Shown here: positions 1-6,424 of the stretch, in pieces
Numbering within the stretch: the first letter of the stretch is position 1
How the letters are laid out: the number at the start of each line of letters is the position of its first letter
Assembly (NCBI GenBank): GCA_938016505.1
Contig: CALLWN010000156.1
Location: forward strand, 1-7,786
DNA length: 7,786 bases
Reading direction: 5' to 3'
Source of the DNA: an uncultured Sphingomonadaceae bacterium
Lineage (GTDB): Bacteria > Pseudomonadota > Alphaproteobacteria > Sphingomonadales > Sphingomonadaceae
Translations under genes and position numbers: made by a program
The notes under the pieces: model-generated
What the model saw: only the letters and a program-made list of their open reading frames with translations
Told to the model about the DNA's origin: nothing
Databases searched by the model: none

Positions 1-1
1 T

Positions 2-775
2 GCGGGCGCAAACCCTGCCACGGGGCTTGCCGGTCTCGGCTCGATCGTGGGGGTGGATATCGGACTCGACACAGGCTCGCAGTTCGCGCTGTTTGCCGAA
101 GCAGTGAAGTCGGAAGCGGTGGCGCGGGAACTTGCGCGCGACGAAGCCCTGATGCGACAGGTGTTCCCTGCGGACTGGGATGTCAGGTCGGGCGGGTGGC
201 GTGAGCCGCCGTCCGCGGTCAGGGCAATCGCGAGGCCGGTCAAGGCGCTTCTCGGAATTCCGGACAGGCCCTGGCAACGGCCTGATTCCGCAGACCTGCG
301 CGACCATCTCCAGAGAAGGCTTTCAGTCGACGAGAACCGCAAGAAGGCCATCACGACGCTTTCCTACGAGCACAGGGACCCCGAGTTCGCGCGGACACTG
401 ATCGAACGGGCGGCGAGGGCCGCCGACGATTTCCTGCGGGCCAAGAGCCTTGCTCGCTCGACCGACTATGTCGCCTATCTCGAGGCCAGGTTGGCCGAGA
501 CATCGACTGCAGAGTATCGGCTCTCGCTGGCGCAGGCACTCACCAGCTACGAGAACATGCGAATGATGGCGAGCGCGAGCGCGCCTTACGCTGCCGAGCC
601 GTTCGGGCCCTCGGTCGTCAGCAAGCGGCCGACTTCTCCGCAGCCTCTGGTTGTGCTGGGAACAGCAGTTCTGGCCGCAGTGCTGCTGTGGGCTGGGGTT
701 GCGCTTCTCGTCCTGCCGACGCTGCGCTCCCGCGGCAGTGAGCCCGATGTTGCGGTGGCGGGGTCGGGGGATTAA
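2..775 (+). CDS. Wzz-like polysaccharide chain-length determinant / export co-polymerase (5' partial)
   Basis: This is the C-terminal 257 residues of an inner-membrane protein. The frame is open to the left edge, so the GTG at 47 is very unlikely to be the true start. The N-terminal membrane segment expected of the family lies outside the window. Seen: a segment near codons 26-45 (SQFALFAEAVKSEAVARELA), which resembles the conserved post-TM1 region of Wzz proteins; a long charged, probably helical periplasmic part with heptad-like stretches; then a proline-rich PTSPQP motif followed by one hydrophobic segment of about 24 residues and a short basic cytoplasmic tail (LRSRG). A Pro-rich motif running into TM2 is typical of Wzz/polysaccharide co-polymerases, which set the length of O-antigen, capsule or exopolysaccharide chains. 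No Walker motif or BY-kinase domain follows. It ends 42 nt before pseB on the same strand. The broad family is fairly sure; the polymer it serves is unknown. Confidence 0.72.
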   Translation, partial: AGANPATGLAGLGSIVGVDIGLDTGSQFALFAEAVKSEAVARELARDEALMRQVFPADWDVRSGGWREPPSAVRAIARPVKALLGIPDRPWQRPDSADLRDHLQRRLSVDENRKKAITTLSYEHRDPEFARTLIERAARAADDFLRAKSLARSTDYVAYLEARLAETSTAEYRLSLAQALTSYENMRMMASASAPYAAEPFGPSVVSKRPTSPQPLVVLGTAVLAAVLLWAGVALLVLPTLRSRGSEPDVAVAGSGD

Positions 776-802
776 GGCGCTAGCCGTGCGCCATGGGGGC
801 GC
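776..802 (+). repeat. Interleaved 5-bp inverted repeats in the pseB leader
   Basis: In the 42-nt gap between the Wzz-like gene and pseB, GGCGC at 776-780 can pair with GCGCC at 788-792 (7-nt loop). The same GCGCC can instead pair with GGCGC at 798-802 (5-nt loop). The two hairpins exclude each other. Neither is followed by a T-run, so this does not look like an intrinsic terminator. Stems this short are common by chance in GC-rich DNA, so any regulatory role is speculative. No convincing -35/-10 promoter is visible in the gap. Confidence 0.2.
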
Positions 803-817
803 AGCTCGCGGAACGCC

Positions 818-1828
818 ATGCTCGACAACTTGTCCATTCTCGTCACCGGCGGCACCGGGTCGTTCGGCAAGGCGTTCGTGAAGACGGTGCTGGACCGCTA
901 CCCCGGGGTGCGCCGGCTGGTGGTCTATTCGCGCGACGAACTCAAGCAGTTCGAGATGGCGCAGCGCTTCCCGCTCTCAGCCTACCCGGCGATCCGCTAC
1001 TTCATCGGCGACGTCCGCGACCCTGATCGGCTCAGGCGCGCGTTCGAGGGGATCGACCTGGTGGTGCACGCGGCAGCGCTGAAACAGGTGCCGGCAGCCG
1101 AATATAACCCGTTCGAGTGCATCCGGACCAATGTGATGGGCGCGCAGAATGTGATCGACGCAGCGCTCGACATGGGGGTGTCCCGCGTGGTCGCACTTTC
1201 GACCGACAAGGCGGCGGCGCCGGTCAATCTCTATGGCGCGACCAAGCTCTGCTCGGACAAGCTGTTCGTGGCCGCCAACAATGTGCGCGGCAACCGCGAC
1301 ATTCGCTTTTCGGTGGTGCGCTACGGCAATGTGATGGGGAGCCGCGGTTCGGTCATCCCCTTTTTCATCGCCCGCAGGGCGACGGGCGTGCTCCCCATCA
1401 CCGACCCTCGAATGACGCGCTTCAACATCTCGCTCCAGGAAGGTGTGGACATGGTGCTCTGGGCGCTGGAGCACGCCCAGGGGGCCGAGATCCTGGTGCC
1501 CAAGATCCCCTCCTACACCATCACCGATGTCGCTGCCGCGATCGGGCCGGAATGCCGGCAGGAGGTGGTCGGGATCCGGCCGGGTGAGAAGATCCACGAG
1601 GAGATGATCACCGTCTCGGACAGCCTGAACACGGTGGACATCGGGCCCTATTATGCCATTCTGCCGGCGGCGGGGCCGGTCACGCTTGAGGACTATGCAG
1701 CCCGTTTCGGCGGCAAGCCGGTGCCGGCGGGCTTTGCCTACAACAGCGGCACCAACCCGCACTTCCTCACGGTCGAGGAACTGCGCGCGCTCATCCAGAC
1801 CCATGTGATCGGCGCGGAGATCGACTGA
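818..1828 (+). CDS. pseB: UDP-N-acetylglucosamine 4,6-dehydratase (inverting), PseB
   Basis: First enzyme of pseudaminic acid synthesis. It converts UDP-GlcNAc to UDP-2-acetamido-2,6-dideoxy-beta-L-arabino-hexos-4-ulose, combining 4,6-dehydration with C5 inversion in the cytoplasm. The 336-residue protein is an extended SDR enzyme of normal length for PseB/FlaA1. Seen: NAD(P)-binding TGGTGSFG at residues 10-17; YSRDELKQFEMAQRF at 37-51, a strong PseB signature; STDK at 128-131; and YGATK with Tyr139 and Lys143. Asp130, Lys131 and Tyr139 match the Asp/Lys/Tyr catalytic set described for Helicobacter pylori FlaA1, where Tyr replaces the Met found in retaining dehydratases. RPGEKIHEEMI at 254-264 is also family-typical. 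The ATG at 818 gives the expected N-terminus (MLDNLSILVTGG) and has only a weak purine-rich GCGGAA upstream. It opens the Pse operon, and pseC follows after 1 nt. Confidence 0.96.
   Translation: MLDNLSILVTGGTGSFGKAFVKTVLDRYPGVRRLVVYSRDELKQFEMAQRFPLSAYPAIRYFIGDVRDPDRLRRAFEGIDLVVHAAALKQVPAAEYNPFECIRTNVMGAQNVIDAALDMGVSRVVALSTDKAAAPVNLYGATKLCSDKLFVAANNVRGNRDIRFSVVRYGNVMGSRGSVIPFFIARRATGVLPITDPRMTRFNISLQEGVDMVLWALEHAQGAEILVPKIPSYTITDVAAAIGPECRQEVVGIRPGEKIHEEMITVSDSLNTVDIGPYYAILPAAGPVTLEDYAARFGGKPVPAGFAYNSGTNPHFLTVEELRALIQTHVIGAEID
1816..1819 (+). promoter_or_regulatory. Ribosome-binding site of pseC inside the 3' end of pseB
   Basis: GGAG lies 10 nt before the ATG at 1830, within the last codons of pseB. 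It supports that start and re-initiation after the pseB stop at 1826-1828. Confidence 0.5.
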
Positions 1829-1829
1829 C

Positions 1830-2996
1830 ATGGGATTCATTCCCTACAGCACGCAGGATATCGACGACGCCGATGTCGCTGCCGTGACGGCGGCGCTGAC
1901 GTCTGCGTTCCTGACCCAGGGCCCTGCCGTGCCGGCGTTCGAGGAGACGTTCGCCGCCCGCCATGCCGTGCCGCATGCCGTCGCAGTCACCAACGCGACC
2001 GCCGCGCTGCATCTGGCCTGCCTCGCGCTCGGGCTGGGACCGGGCGGGCTGTTGTGGACCGTGCCCAACAGTTTCGTCGCATCGGCCAACTGCGGGCTCT
2101 ACTGCGGGGCCGAGGTCGACTTTGTCGACATCGACCCGGTCACGCGGAACATGAGCGTGGAGGCGCTGGAGGCAAAGCTCGAGAGCGCGTCCCGGCTTCC
2201 CGACGTGGTGGTCCCCGTCGACTTCGCCGGACTTCCGGCCGATCTTGCCGCCCTGCGGGCGCTTGCCGACCGCCACGGCTTCCGGATCCTCGAGGATGCG
2301 AGCCATGCCACGGGCGCCGACCGCCATGGCCGGCCGGTCGGGAGCGAGCTTGCCGACATCGCCGTGTTCAGCTTCCACGCGGTCAAGGTGGTGACGACGG
2401 GCGAAGGCGGGATGGCAGTGACGCGCGATGCCGGGCTGGCACGGCGGCTGCGGGCGCTCAGAAGCCACGGCATCACCCGCGACCCTGCCGAGTTCGTGGC
2501 CGAGGCGCCGGGCGGCTGGCATTATGAGCAGCAGGCGCTGGGCTGGAACTGCCGCATGACCGACGTGCAGGCGGCGCTCGGCCGGTCGCAGCTGGCGCGG
2601 CTGGATGCGATGCAGGCGGCGCGCGAGCGACAGGCGGCGCGCTACGACCGGCTGCTTGCCGGGCTTCCCCTGCTTCTGCCGGCGCGCATCCCGGGGTTGC
2701 GCTCGGCCTGGCACATCTATGTGATCGAAGTGGACGAGGCGCGCACGCCGGTTTCGCGCCGGGCGCTTTATGATGCGCTGCGAGCCGCCGGTATCGGTGC
2801 CAACCTCCACTATGCCCCGATCCATCTCCAACCCTTCTGGCGGGCACGGGGCTTTGCGCCCGGGGATTTTCCCGCGGCCGAGCGCTACGGGGCGCGGGCA
2901 CTCACCATCCCGCTGTTCCCGAAGCTGACCGACGCCCAGCAGGACCGGGTGGTGGACGTGCTCGCCGAGACGCTGGCGCGCGCGGAGGCAGCATGA
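1830..2996 (+). CDS. pseC: UDP-4-amino-4,6-dideoxy-N-acetyl-beta-L-altrosamine transaminase, PseC
   Basis: PLP-dependent aminotransferase of the DegT/DnrJ/EryC1 family. It transfers an amino group from glutamate to C4 of the PseB product, giving UDP-4-amino-4,6-dideoxy-beta-L-AltNAc. The 388-residue length is normal. Seen: IPYSTQDIDDADV at the N-terminus, typical of PseC; TNATAALHLA at 54-63, the PLP-phosphate region; EDASHATGA at 155-163, with Asp156 placed to contact the PLP ring nitrogen; and FSFHAVKVVTTGEGG at 180-194, with Lys186 as the Schiff-base lysine. GWNCRMTDVQAALG at 238-251 and IPLFPKLTDAQ at 360-370 are also family hallmarks. The start is fixed by the SD at 1816-1819 and by the 1-nt gap after pseB. 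Its stop overlaps the pseF start. The position directly after pseB supports PseC over related transaminases such as LegC or PglE. Confidence 0.95.
   Translation: MGFIPYSTQDIDDADVAAVTAALTSAFLTQGPAVPAFEETFAARHAVPHAVAVTNATAALHLACLALGLGPGGLLWTVPNSFVASANCGLYCGAEVDFVDIDPVTRNMSVEALEAKLESASRLPDVVVPVDFAGLPADLAALRALADRHGFRILEDASHATGADRHGRPVGSELADIAVFSFHAVKVVTTGEGGMAVTRDAGLARRLRALRSHGITRDPAEFVAEAPGGWHYEQQALGWNCRMTDVQAALGRSQLARLDAMQAARERQAARYDRLLAGLPLLLPARIPGLRSAWHIYVIEVDEARTPVSRRALYDALRAAGIGANLHYAPIHLQPFWRARGFAPGDFPAAERYGARALTIPLFPKLTDAQQDRVVDVLAETLARAEAA
2984..2988 (+). promoter_or_regulatory. Ribosome-binding site of pseF
   Basis: GGAGG in the last codons of pseC, 4 nt before the ATG at 2993. The spacing is slightly short, but this is the strongest Shine-Dalgarno-like match in the operon, and it supports the ATGA overlap of pseC and pseF. 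Confidence 0.5.
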
Positions 2997-3691
2997 GCAG
3001 CCCTGCGAGCCGGATCGCGATCATCCCGGCGCGCGGCGGCTCGAAACGGATCCCGCGGAAGAATGTCAGGCCATTCGCCGGCCGGCCGATGATCGCGCAT
3101 GCGATCGGCGCGGCCCAGGCATCAGGGCTGTTCGACCGGATCGTGGTTTCGACCGACGACGCAGAGATCGCTGGGGTGGCTCTCGCGTGGGGCGCGGAGG
3201 TTCCATTCACCCGGCCAGCCGCACTTGCCGACGACCTGACGCCGACGGTTCCCGTGATCCGGCATGCGATCGAGGCGTTGGGCCTCGCAGAACAGGATCT
3301 TGCATGTTGCATCTACGCATGCGTGCCATTGTTGAAGCCCAGCGACCTTGTCGCGTGCCATGATCAGCTGGCGGCGGCCGGCGGCACGGGGTTCGCCTTT
3401 CCGGTCGCGGCCTTCGCGTCGCCGATCCAGCGGGCGCTGCGACGGGATCCCGAGGGCCGTGCGCAACCGTTCGATCCCTCCCATGTTGGAACGCGCACCC
3501 AGGATCTCGAGCCTGCCTACTTCGACGCTGGCCAATTCTACTGGGCGGATGTGAGGACATGGCGATCGGGCGCGTCGCCGCACGTGGGCGGGCTCACATT
3601 CTTGCTTCCGGCATGGCGAGTGGTCGACATTGATACGCCGGAGGACTGGGAACGGGCCGAGGCGCTGTGGCGCACCACAAAGCTGACGTAG
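2993..3691 (+). CDS. pseF: CMP-pseudaminic acid cytidylyltransferase, PseF
   Basis: Last step of the pathway: activates pseudaminic acid with CTP to CMP-pseudaminic acid, releasing pyrophosphate. The 232-residue protein is normal in length and belongs to the CMP-sialic acid synthetase/KdsB-like cytidylyltransferases. Seen: the nucleotide-binding loop IPARGGSKRIPRKNVRPFAG at residues 11-30; VVSTDD at 51-56; and VDIDTPEDWERAEAL at 211-225, whose Asp residues match the metal-binding site. DAGQFYWADVRTW at 178-190 is the pattern typical of PseF and differs from NeuA. Its ATG overlaps the pseC stop (ATGA), so it is probably translationally coupled. Around 3296-3349 the codons are less GC-biased (CTT, GCA, TGT, TTG) than in pseB or pseC. 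The Pse specificity rests on both the sequence pattern and the neighbouring genes. Confidence 0.93.
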   Translation: MSSPASRIAIIPARGGSKRIPRKNVRPFAGRPMIAHAIGAAQASGLFDRIVVSTDDAEIAGVALAWGAEVPFTRPAALADDLTPTVPVIRHAIEALGLAEQDLACCIYACVPLLKPSDLVACHDQLAAAGGTGFAFPVAAFASPIQRALRRDPEGRAQPFDPSHVGTRTQDLEPAYFDAGQFYWADVRTWRSGASPHVGGLTFLLPAWRVVDIDTPEDWERAEALWRTTKLT

Positions 3692-3707
3692 GGCAGCTGC
3701 AGAATTG

Positions 3708-4805
3708 ATGAAAGTCGTGGTCAGGGCCGACGCGAGCCAGGAGATCGGCACTGGACATGTGCGGCGCATGGCAGCCCTCGCTGAAACCCTCGTAGAAAGA
3801 GGGGCGGAGGTGCGTTTCGTCTGGCGCAACCTTGGTCTCGACGTGGGACAGATGTTGCCTGATCAGTGCTGGGGCTTGCCGCCCCTGCCTGAGCCGGCAG
3901 GCCCGGCACCGGCCGGCAGCCACGGGCATGCGGGGTGGGGCGGCGTGGAGCAGCAGCAGGACGCGGCCGAGACCCTTGGCGCGATTGCCGACTTCGGGGC
4001 CGACTGGATTGTCATTGATCACTATGCGTTCGAAGCCGGATGGCACGATGCCGTGCGCGAGGGAAGCGGCGGGCGCATTCTTGTGATCGATGACCTTGCC
4101 GACCGTCCGCTGTCGGCTGACCTCGTCGTCGACCACAACTACCACCCAGACCACGCCGCCAAATATGCGTCGGTCAACCTGCGCGGCGCGCCGATTCTCG
4201 CTGGTCCAAACTACGCGATGCTGGCAGCAGTCTATGCCAAGGCGCCACGCTACCGGTTCCGGCCCATGGTCCACAGCGTGGGGGTCTTCATGGGCGGTGT
4301 CGACGTTGCAGACCTGAGCGGGCTCGCTCTGGAGGCAGTCGCCTCGGCGGGGCTGGACTGCCCGATCGAGATCGTGACCACACGGGCCAACCCCAATCTC
4401 GACCGCCTTGAAGCAGCGGTCGCGCAGCGGGCTGACACGAGGCTGGCGCTCGACCTCCCCAATCTGGCCGATTTCTTCGCGCGGCACGACCTCCAGATTG
4501 GCGCCGGCGGCGGCGCGCTGTGGGAGCGGTTGTGCATCGGGGTTCCGACGGTTGCCTTCATCGCAGCGGAGAACCAGCGCGAGAGCGTGCCCCATCTCGC
4601 CGCCATCGGCGCGCTTGCGATGGTCGATGGGCTTGGCACGCGCGAGGCGGCATGCGCCTCTGCGGCAGCCGAACTGGCGTCGCTGGCAGGTTCGCCGGAG
4701 CGGCGCATGGCAATGACATGCCGCGCGGCGGCGATGGTTGACGGTCGCGGCTGCATCAGGATTGCCGAGGCCCTTTACGAACTATGGCGGAGCGACATGC
4801 TGTGA
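3708..4805 (+). CDS. pseG: UDP-2,4-diacetamido-2,4,6-trideoxy-beta-L-altropyranose hydrolase, PseG
   Basis: Cleaves UDP from UDP-2,4-diacetamido-2,4,6-trideoxy-beta-L-altropyranose, giving the free sugar that PseI uses. It has a GT-B-like fold. The ATG at 3708 gives MKVVVRADASQEIGTGHV, the classic PseG start, in which His17 matches the catalytic His17 reported for Campylobacter jejuni PseG. An in-frame TTG at 3705 is less likely. Also seen: VIDHYAFEAGWHDAV (about residues 102-116); VIDDLADRPLSADLVVDHNY (about 126-145), a PseG hallmark; and GAGGGALWERLCIGVPTVAF, the UDP-binding segment in the C-terminal half. The 365 residues exceed the epsilonproteobacterial enzymes (about 275). Part of the excess is a Pro/Ala/Gly-rich linker near residues 57-75. 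It follows pseF by 16 nt with no strong SD, and its end overlaps pseH. Confidence 0.94.
   Translation: MKVVVRADASQEIGTGHVRRMAALAETLVERGAEVRFVWRNLGLDVGQMLPDQCWGLPPLPEPAGPAPAGSHGHAGWGGVEQQQDAAETLGAIADFGADWIVIDHYAFEAGWHDAVREGSGGRILVIDDLADRPLSADLVVDHNYHPDHAAKYASVNLRGAPILAGPNYAMLAAVYAKAPRYRFRPMVHSVGVFMGGVDVADLSGLALEAVASAGLDCPIEIVTTRANPNLDRLEAAVAQRADTRLALDLPNLADFFARHDLQIGAGGGALWERLCIGVPTVAFIAAENQRESVPHLAAIGALAMVDGLGTREAACASAAAELASLAGSPERRMAMTCRAAAMVDGRGCIRIAEALYELWRSDML
4789..4792 (+). promoter_or_regulatory. Ribosome-binding site that favours the GTG start of pseH
   Basis: GGAG ends 9 nt before the GTG at 4802, a good spacing. The competing ATG at 4784 has only a GAGG 13 nt upstream. This site is the main sequence reason for choosing the GTG. 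Confidence 0.45.
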
Positions 4806-5365
4806 CGTGCAGACTTCGACGCATCGGCACGCGCGATCTCGAGATGGTCCGCCAGTGGCGGATGATGCCGGAGGTCACGCGCTACATGTTCAGCGATCCG
4901 GTCATAACGCCCGAAGAGCAGCTTGCGTGGTACGAACGGATTTCAAGGTCACGCCGTGAGGTTGTGTGGATCATCGAGCTCACAGATGGGGAATTGCCGG
5001 TGGGCGTCCTCAGCCTCGCCGATATCGACCGGATCCACTCGCGCTGCTCCTGGGCCTATTATCTCGCGTCTCCTGCGGCACGGGGCAAGGGGCTGGGAAA
5101 GCTTCTTGAGTGCAACCTGTGCGACCATGTGTTCCTGACGATGGGGCTCCATCGGCTGTGGTGCGAGGTGCTCGCGTTCAACGACCGGGTGGTGAAGCTG
5201 CACGAGCGGTTCGGTTCCCGGGTCGAGGGGCTCCTCCGCCAACATATCCGCAAAGGCAATGAGGTGCACGACGTTGTCCGAATGGCAATTCTCCGGCACG
5301 AATGGCTGGAGAAGCGGGACTCGCTCAACTATTCGCAAATCGAAATCGATTGGACAGACGAATGA
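4802..5365 (+). CDS. pseH: UDP-4-amino-4,6-dideoxy-N-acetyl-beta-L-altrosamine N-acetyltransferase, PseH
   Basis: GNAT-family acetyltransferase that transfers acetyl from acetyl-CoA to the 4-amino group made by PseC. The product goes to PseG. Seen: an N-terminal QWRMMPEVTRYMFSDPVIT stretch, matching the WRN-type motif of PseH proteins; SWAYYLASPAARGKGLGK, where RGKGLG is the acetyl-CoA pyrophosphate-binding loop; and LWCEVLAFNDRVVKLHERFG, the last part of the GNAT fold. Start: the GTG at 4802 overlaps the pseG stop as GTGA, has GGAG 9 nt upstream and gives 187 residues. An in-frame ATG at 4784 would give 193 residues and a 22-nt overlap, and is a real alternative. Its stop overlaps the pseI ATG. 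The GNAT call is secure; the PseH role depends partly on its place between pseG and pseI. Confidence 0.9.
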   Translation: MTCRLRRIGTRDLEMVRQWRMMPEVTRYMFSDPVITPEEQLAWYERISRSRREVVWIIELTDGELPVGVLSLADIDRIHSRCSWAYYLASPAARGKGLGKLLECNLCDHVFLTMGLHRLWCEVLAFNDRVVKLHERFGSRVEGLLRQHIRKGNEVHDVVRMAILRHEWLEKRDSLNYSQIEIDWTDE

Positions 5366-6417
5366 TCCGGATTGGCGACCGTGAAATCGGTGAGAGGGCG
5401 CGGCCCTATCTCATCGCCGAGATGTCGGGGAACCACAACCAGTCGCTGGAGAGGGCGCTCGCGATCATCGACGCGGCAGCCGCAGCCGGGGCCGATGCGG
5501 TCAAGCTGCAGACCTACACTGCCGCGACGATGACGATCGATGTCGACCGCCCCGGCTTCGTGATCGACGACCCGGCAAGCCTGTGGCACGGACGGAGCCT
5601 GTGGGACCTCTATGACGAAGCCCACACGCCGTGGGACTGGCATGCGCCGCTGATCGCGCGGGCGAAGAGCCACGGGATCCACTGCTTCTCGACGCCGTTC
5701 GATGCGACCGCCGTCGATTTTCTCGAGACACTCGACGTGCCCGCCTACAAGATCGCCTCGTTCGAGTGCATCGACCTGCCGCTCATCAGGAAGGTGGCGC
5801 GGACGGGCAAGCCGGTCATCATCTCGACCGGGATGGCGAGCCTTGGCGAGATCGACGCCGCAGTGAGGGCCGTGCGTGGCGAAGGCAATGACAGGATCAT
5901 CCTGCTCAAATGCACGAGCACCTATCCGGCCACACCCGAGAACTCGAACATCCGGACGATCCCAACGCTGCGCGCGGCCTTCGGGACGGAAGTGGGCTTG
6001 TCGGACCACACCATGGGGTGCGGGGTTGCGGTTGCTGCAGTCGCGCTTGGCGCCTGCGTGTTCGAAAAGCATTTCACCCTGGCCCGGACTGATGGCGGAG
6101 TCGACTCGGCCTTCTCGCTCGAGCCGCACGAGTTTCGCACGCTGCGCGACGAGACTGAGCGGGCCTGGCTTGGGCTCGGCACGGTCCGGTTCGGAACCCA
6201 GCTCGCCGAGGAGGGCTCGGCCCAGTTCCGCCGCTCGCTCTATGTGGTGGAGGACATGCAGGCGGGGGATGTGCTGACCCCCGCCAATGTGCGGGCGATC
6301 CGCCCGGGTTTCGGGTTGCCGCCAGGCGAGCTCGAGCGGGTTGTGGGCATGGCGGTGGCCCGGGACGTGCCGAAGGGCACGCCCCTCTCCTGGGATCTCC
6401 TGAAGCCGGTGCGCTGA
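5362..6417 (+). CDS. pseI: Pseudaminic acid synthase, PseI
   Basis: Condenses 2,4-diacetamido-2,4,6-trideoxy-L-altropyranose with phosphoenolpyruvate to form pseudaminic acid; a NeuB-family metal-dependent TIM-barrel enzyme. The 351 residues are normal. Seen: LIAEMSGNHNQSLERAL at residues 17-33 and DAVKLQTYTAATMTID at 45-60; SLWDLYDEAHTPWDWHAPL at 79-97, a pattern typical of PseI rather than NeuB or LegI; LSDHTMG at 213-219; and FEKHFTLAR at 234-242. His216 and His237 match the two metal-binding histidines of Neisseria NeuB (215 and 236). Residues about 290-349 form a C-terminal SAF (antifreeze-like) domain. The ATG at 5362 overlaps the pseH stop and gives the family's usual N-terminus. A longer in-frame extension from 5302 would lie wholly inside pseH and is not supported. 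Confidence 0.95.
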   Translation: MIRIGDREIGERARPYLIAEMSGNHNQSLERALAIIDAAAAAGADAVKLQTYTAATMTIDVDRPGFVIDDPASLWHGRSLWDLYDEAHTPWDWHAPLIARAKSHGIHCFSTPFDATAVDFLETLDVPAYKIASFECIDLPLIRKVARTGKPVIISTGMASLGEIDAAVRAVRGEGNDRIILLKCTSTYPATPENSNIRTIPTLRAAFGTEVGLSDHTMGCGVAVAAVALGACVFEKHFTLARTDGGVDSAFSLEPHEFRTLRDETERAWLGLGTVRFGTQLAEEGSAQFRRSLYVVEDMQAGDVLTPANVRAIRPGFGLPPGELERVVGMAVARDVPKGTPLSWDLLKPVR

Positions 6418-6424
6418 AGACCGA

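Noticed and set aside
47..49. GTG as the start of the Wzz-like gene
   Set aside because: The frame continues open to the left edge and the protein would lack the N-terminal membrane segment its family needs.
776..792. Rho-independent terminator after the Wzz-like gene
   Set aside because: The stem is only 5 bp with a 7-nt loop and is not followed by a T-run.
977..1840. Minus-strand open frame (287 codons) opposite pseB
   Set aside because: Composition is His/Arg/Asp-rich as expected for the antisense of a GC-rich gene; pseB has full family motifs.
1791..2831. Long minus-strand open frame (346 codons) opposite pseC
   Set aside because: Arg/His/Pro-rich translation with no recognisable motif. 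Such antisense frames are common opposite GC-rich genes, and pseC on the other strand is certain.
3705..3707. TTG as the pseG start
   Set aside because: It directly precedes an ATG that gives the family's usual MKV start; it adds one residue and has no better SD.
5302..5361. Upstream in-frame start for pseI adding 20 residues
   Set aside because: The extension lies inside pseH, is not family-like, and the ATG at 5362 forms an ATGA overlap with the pseH stop.
818..6417. Legionaminic or neuraminic acid pathway instead of pseudaminic
   Set aside because: PseB has the inverting-dehydratase Tyr139 and the SRDELKQ signature; PseG and PseH types are present, and there is no NeuC/LegG-type 2-epimerase or LegB-type dehydratase.
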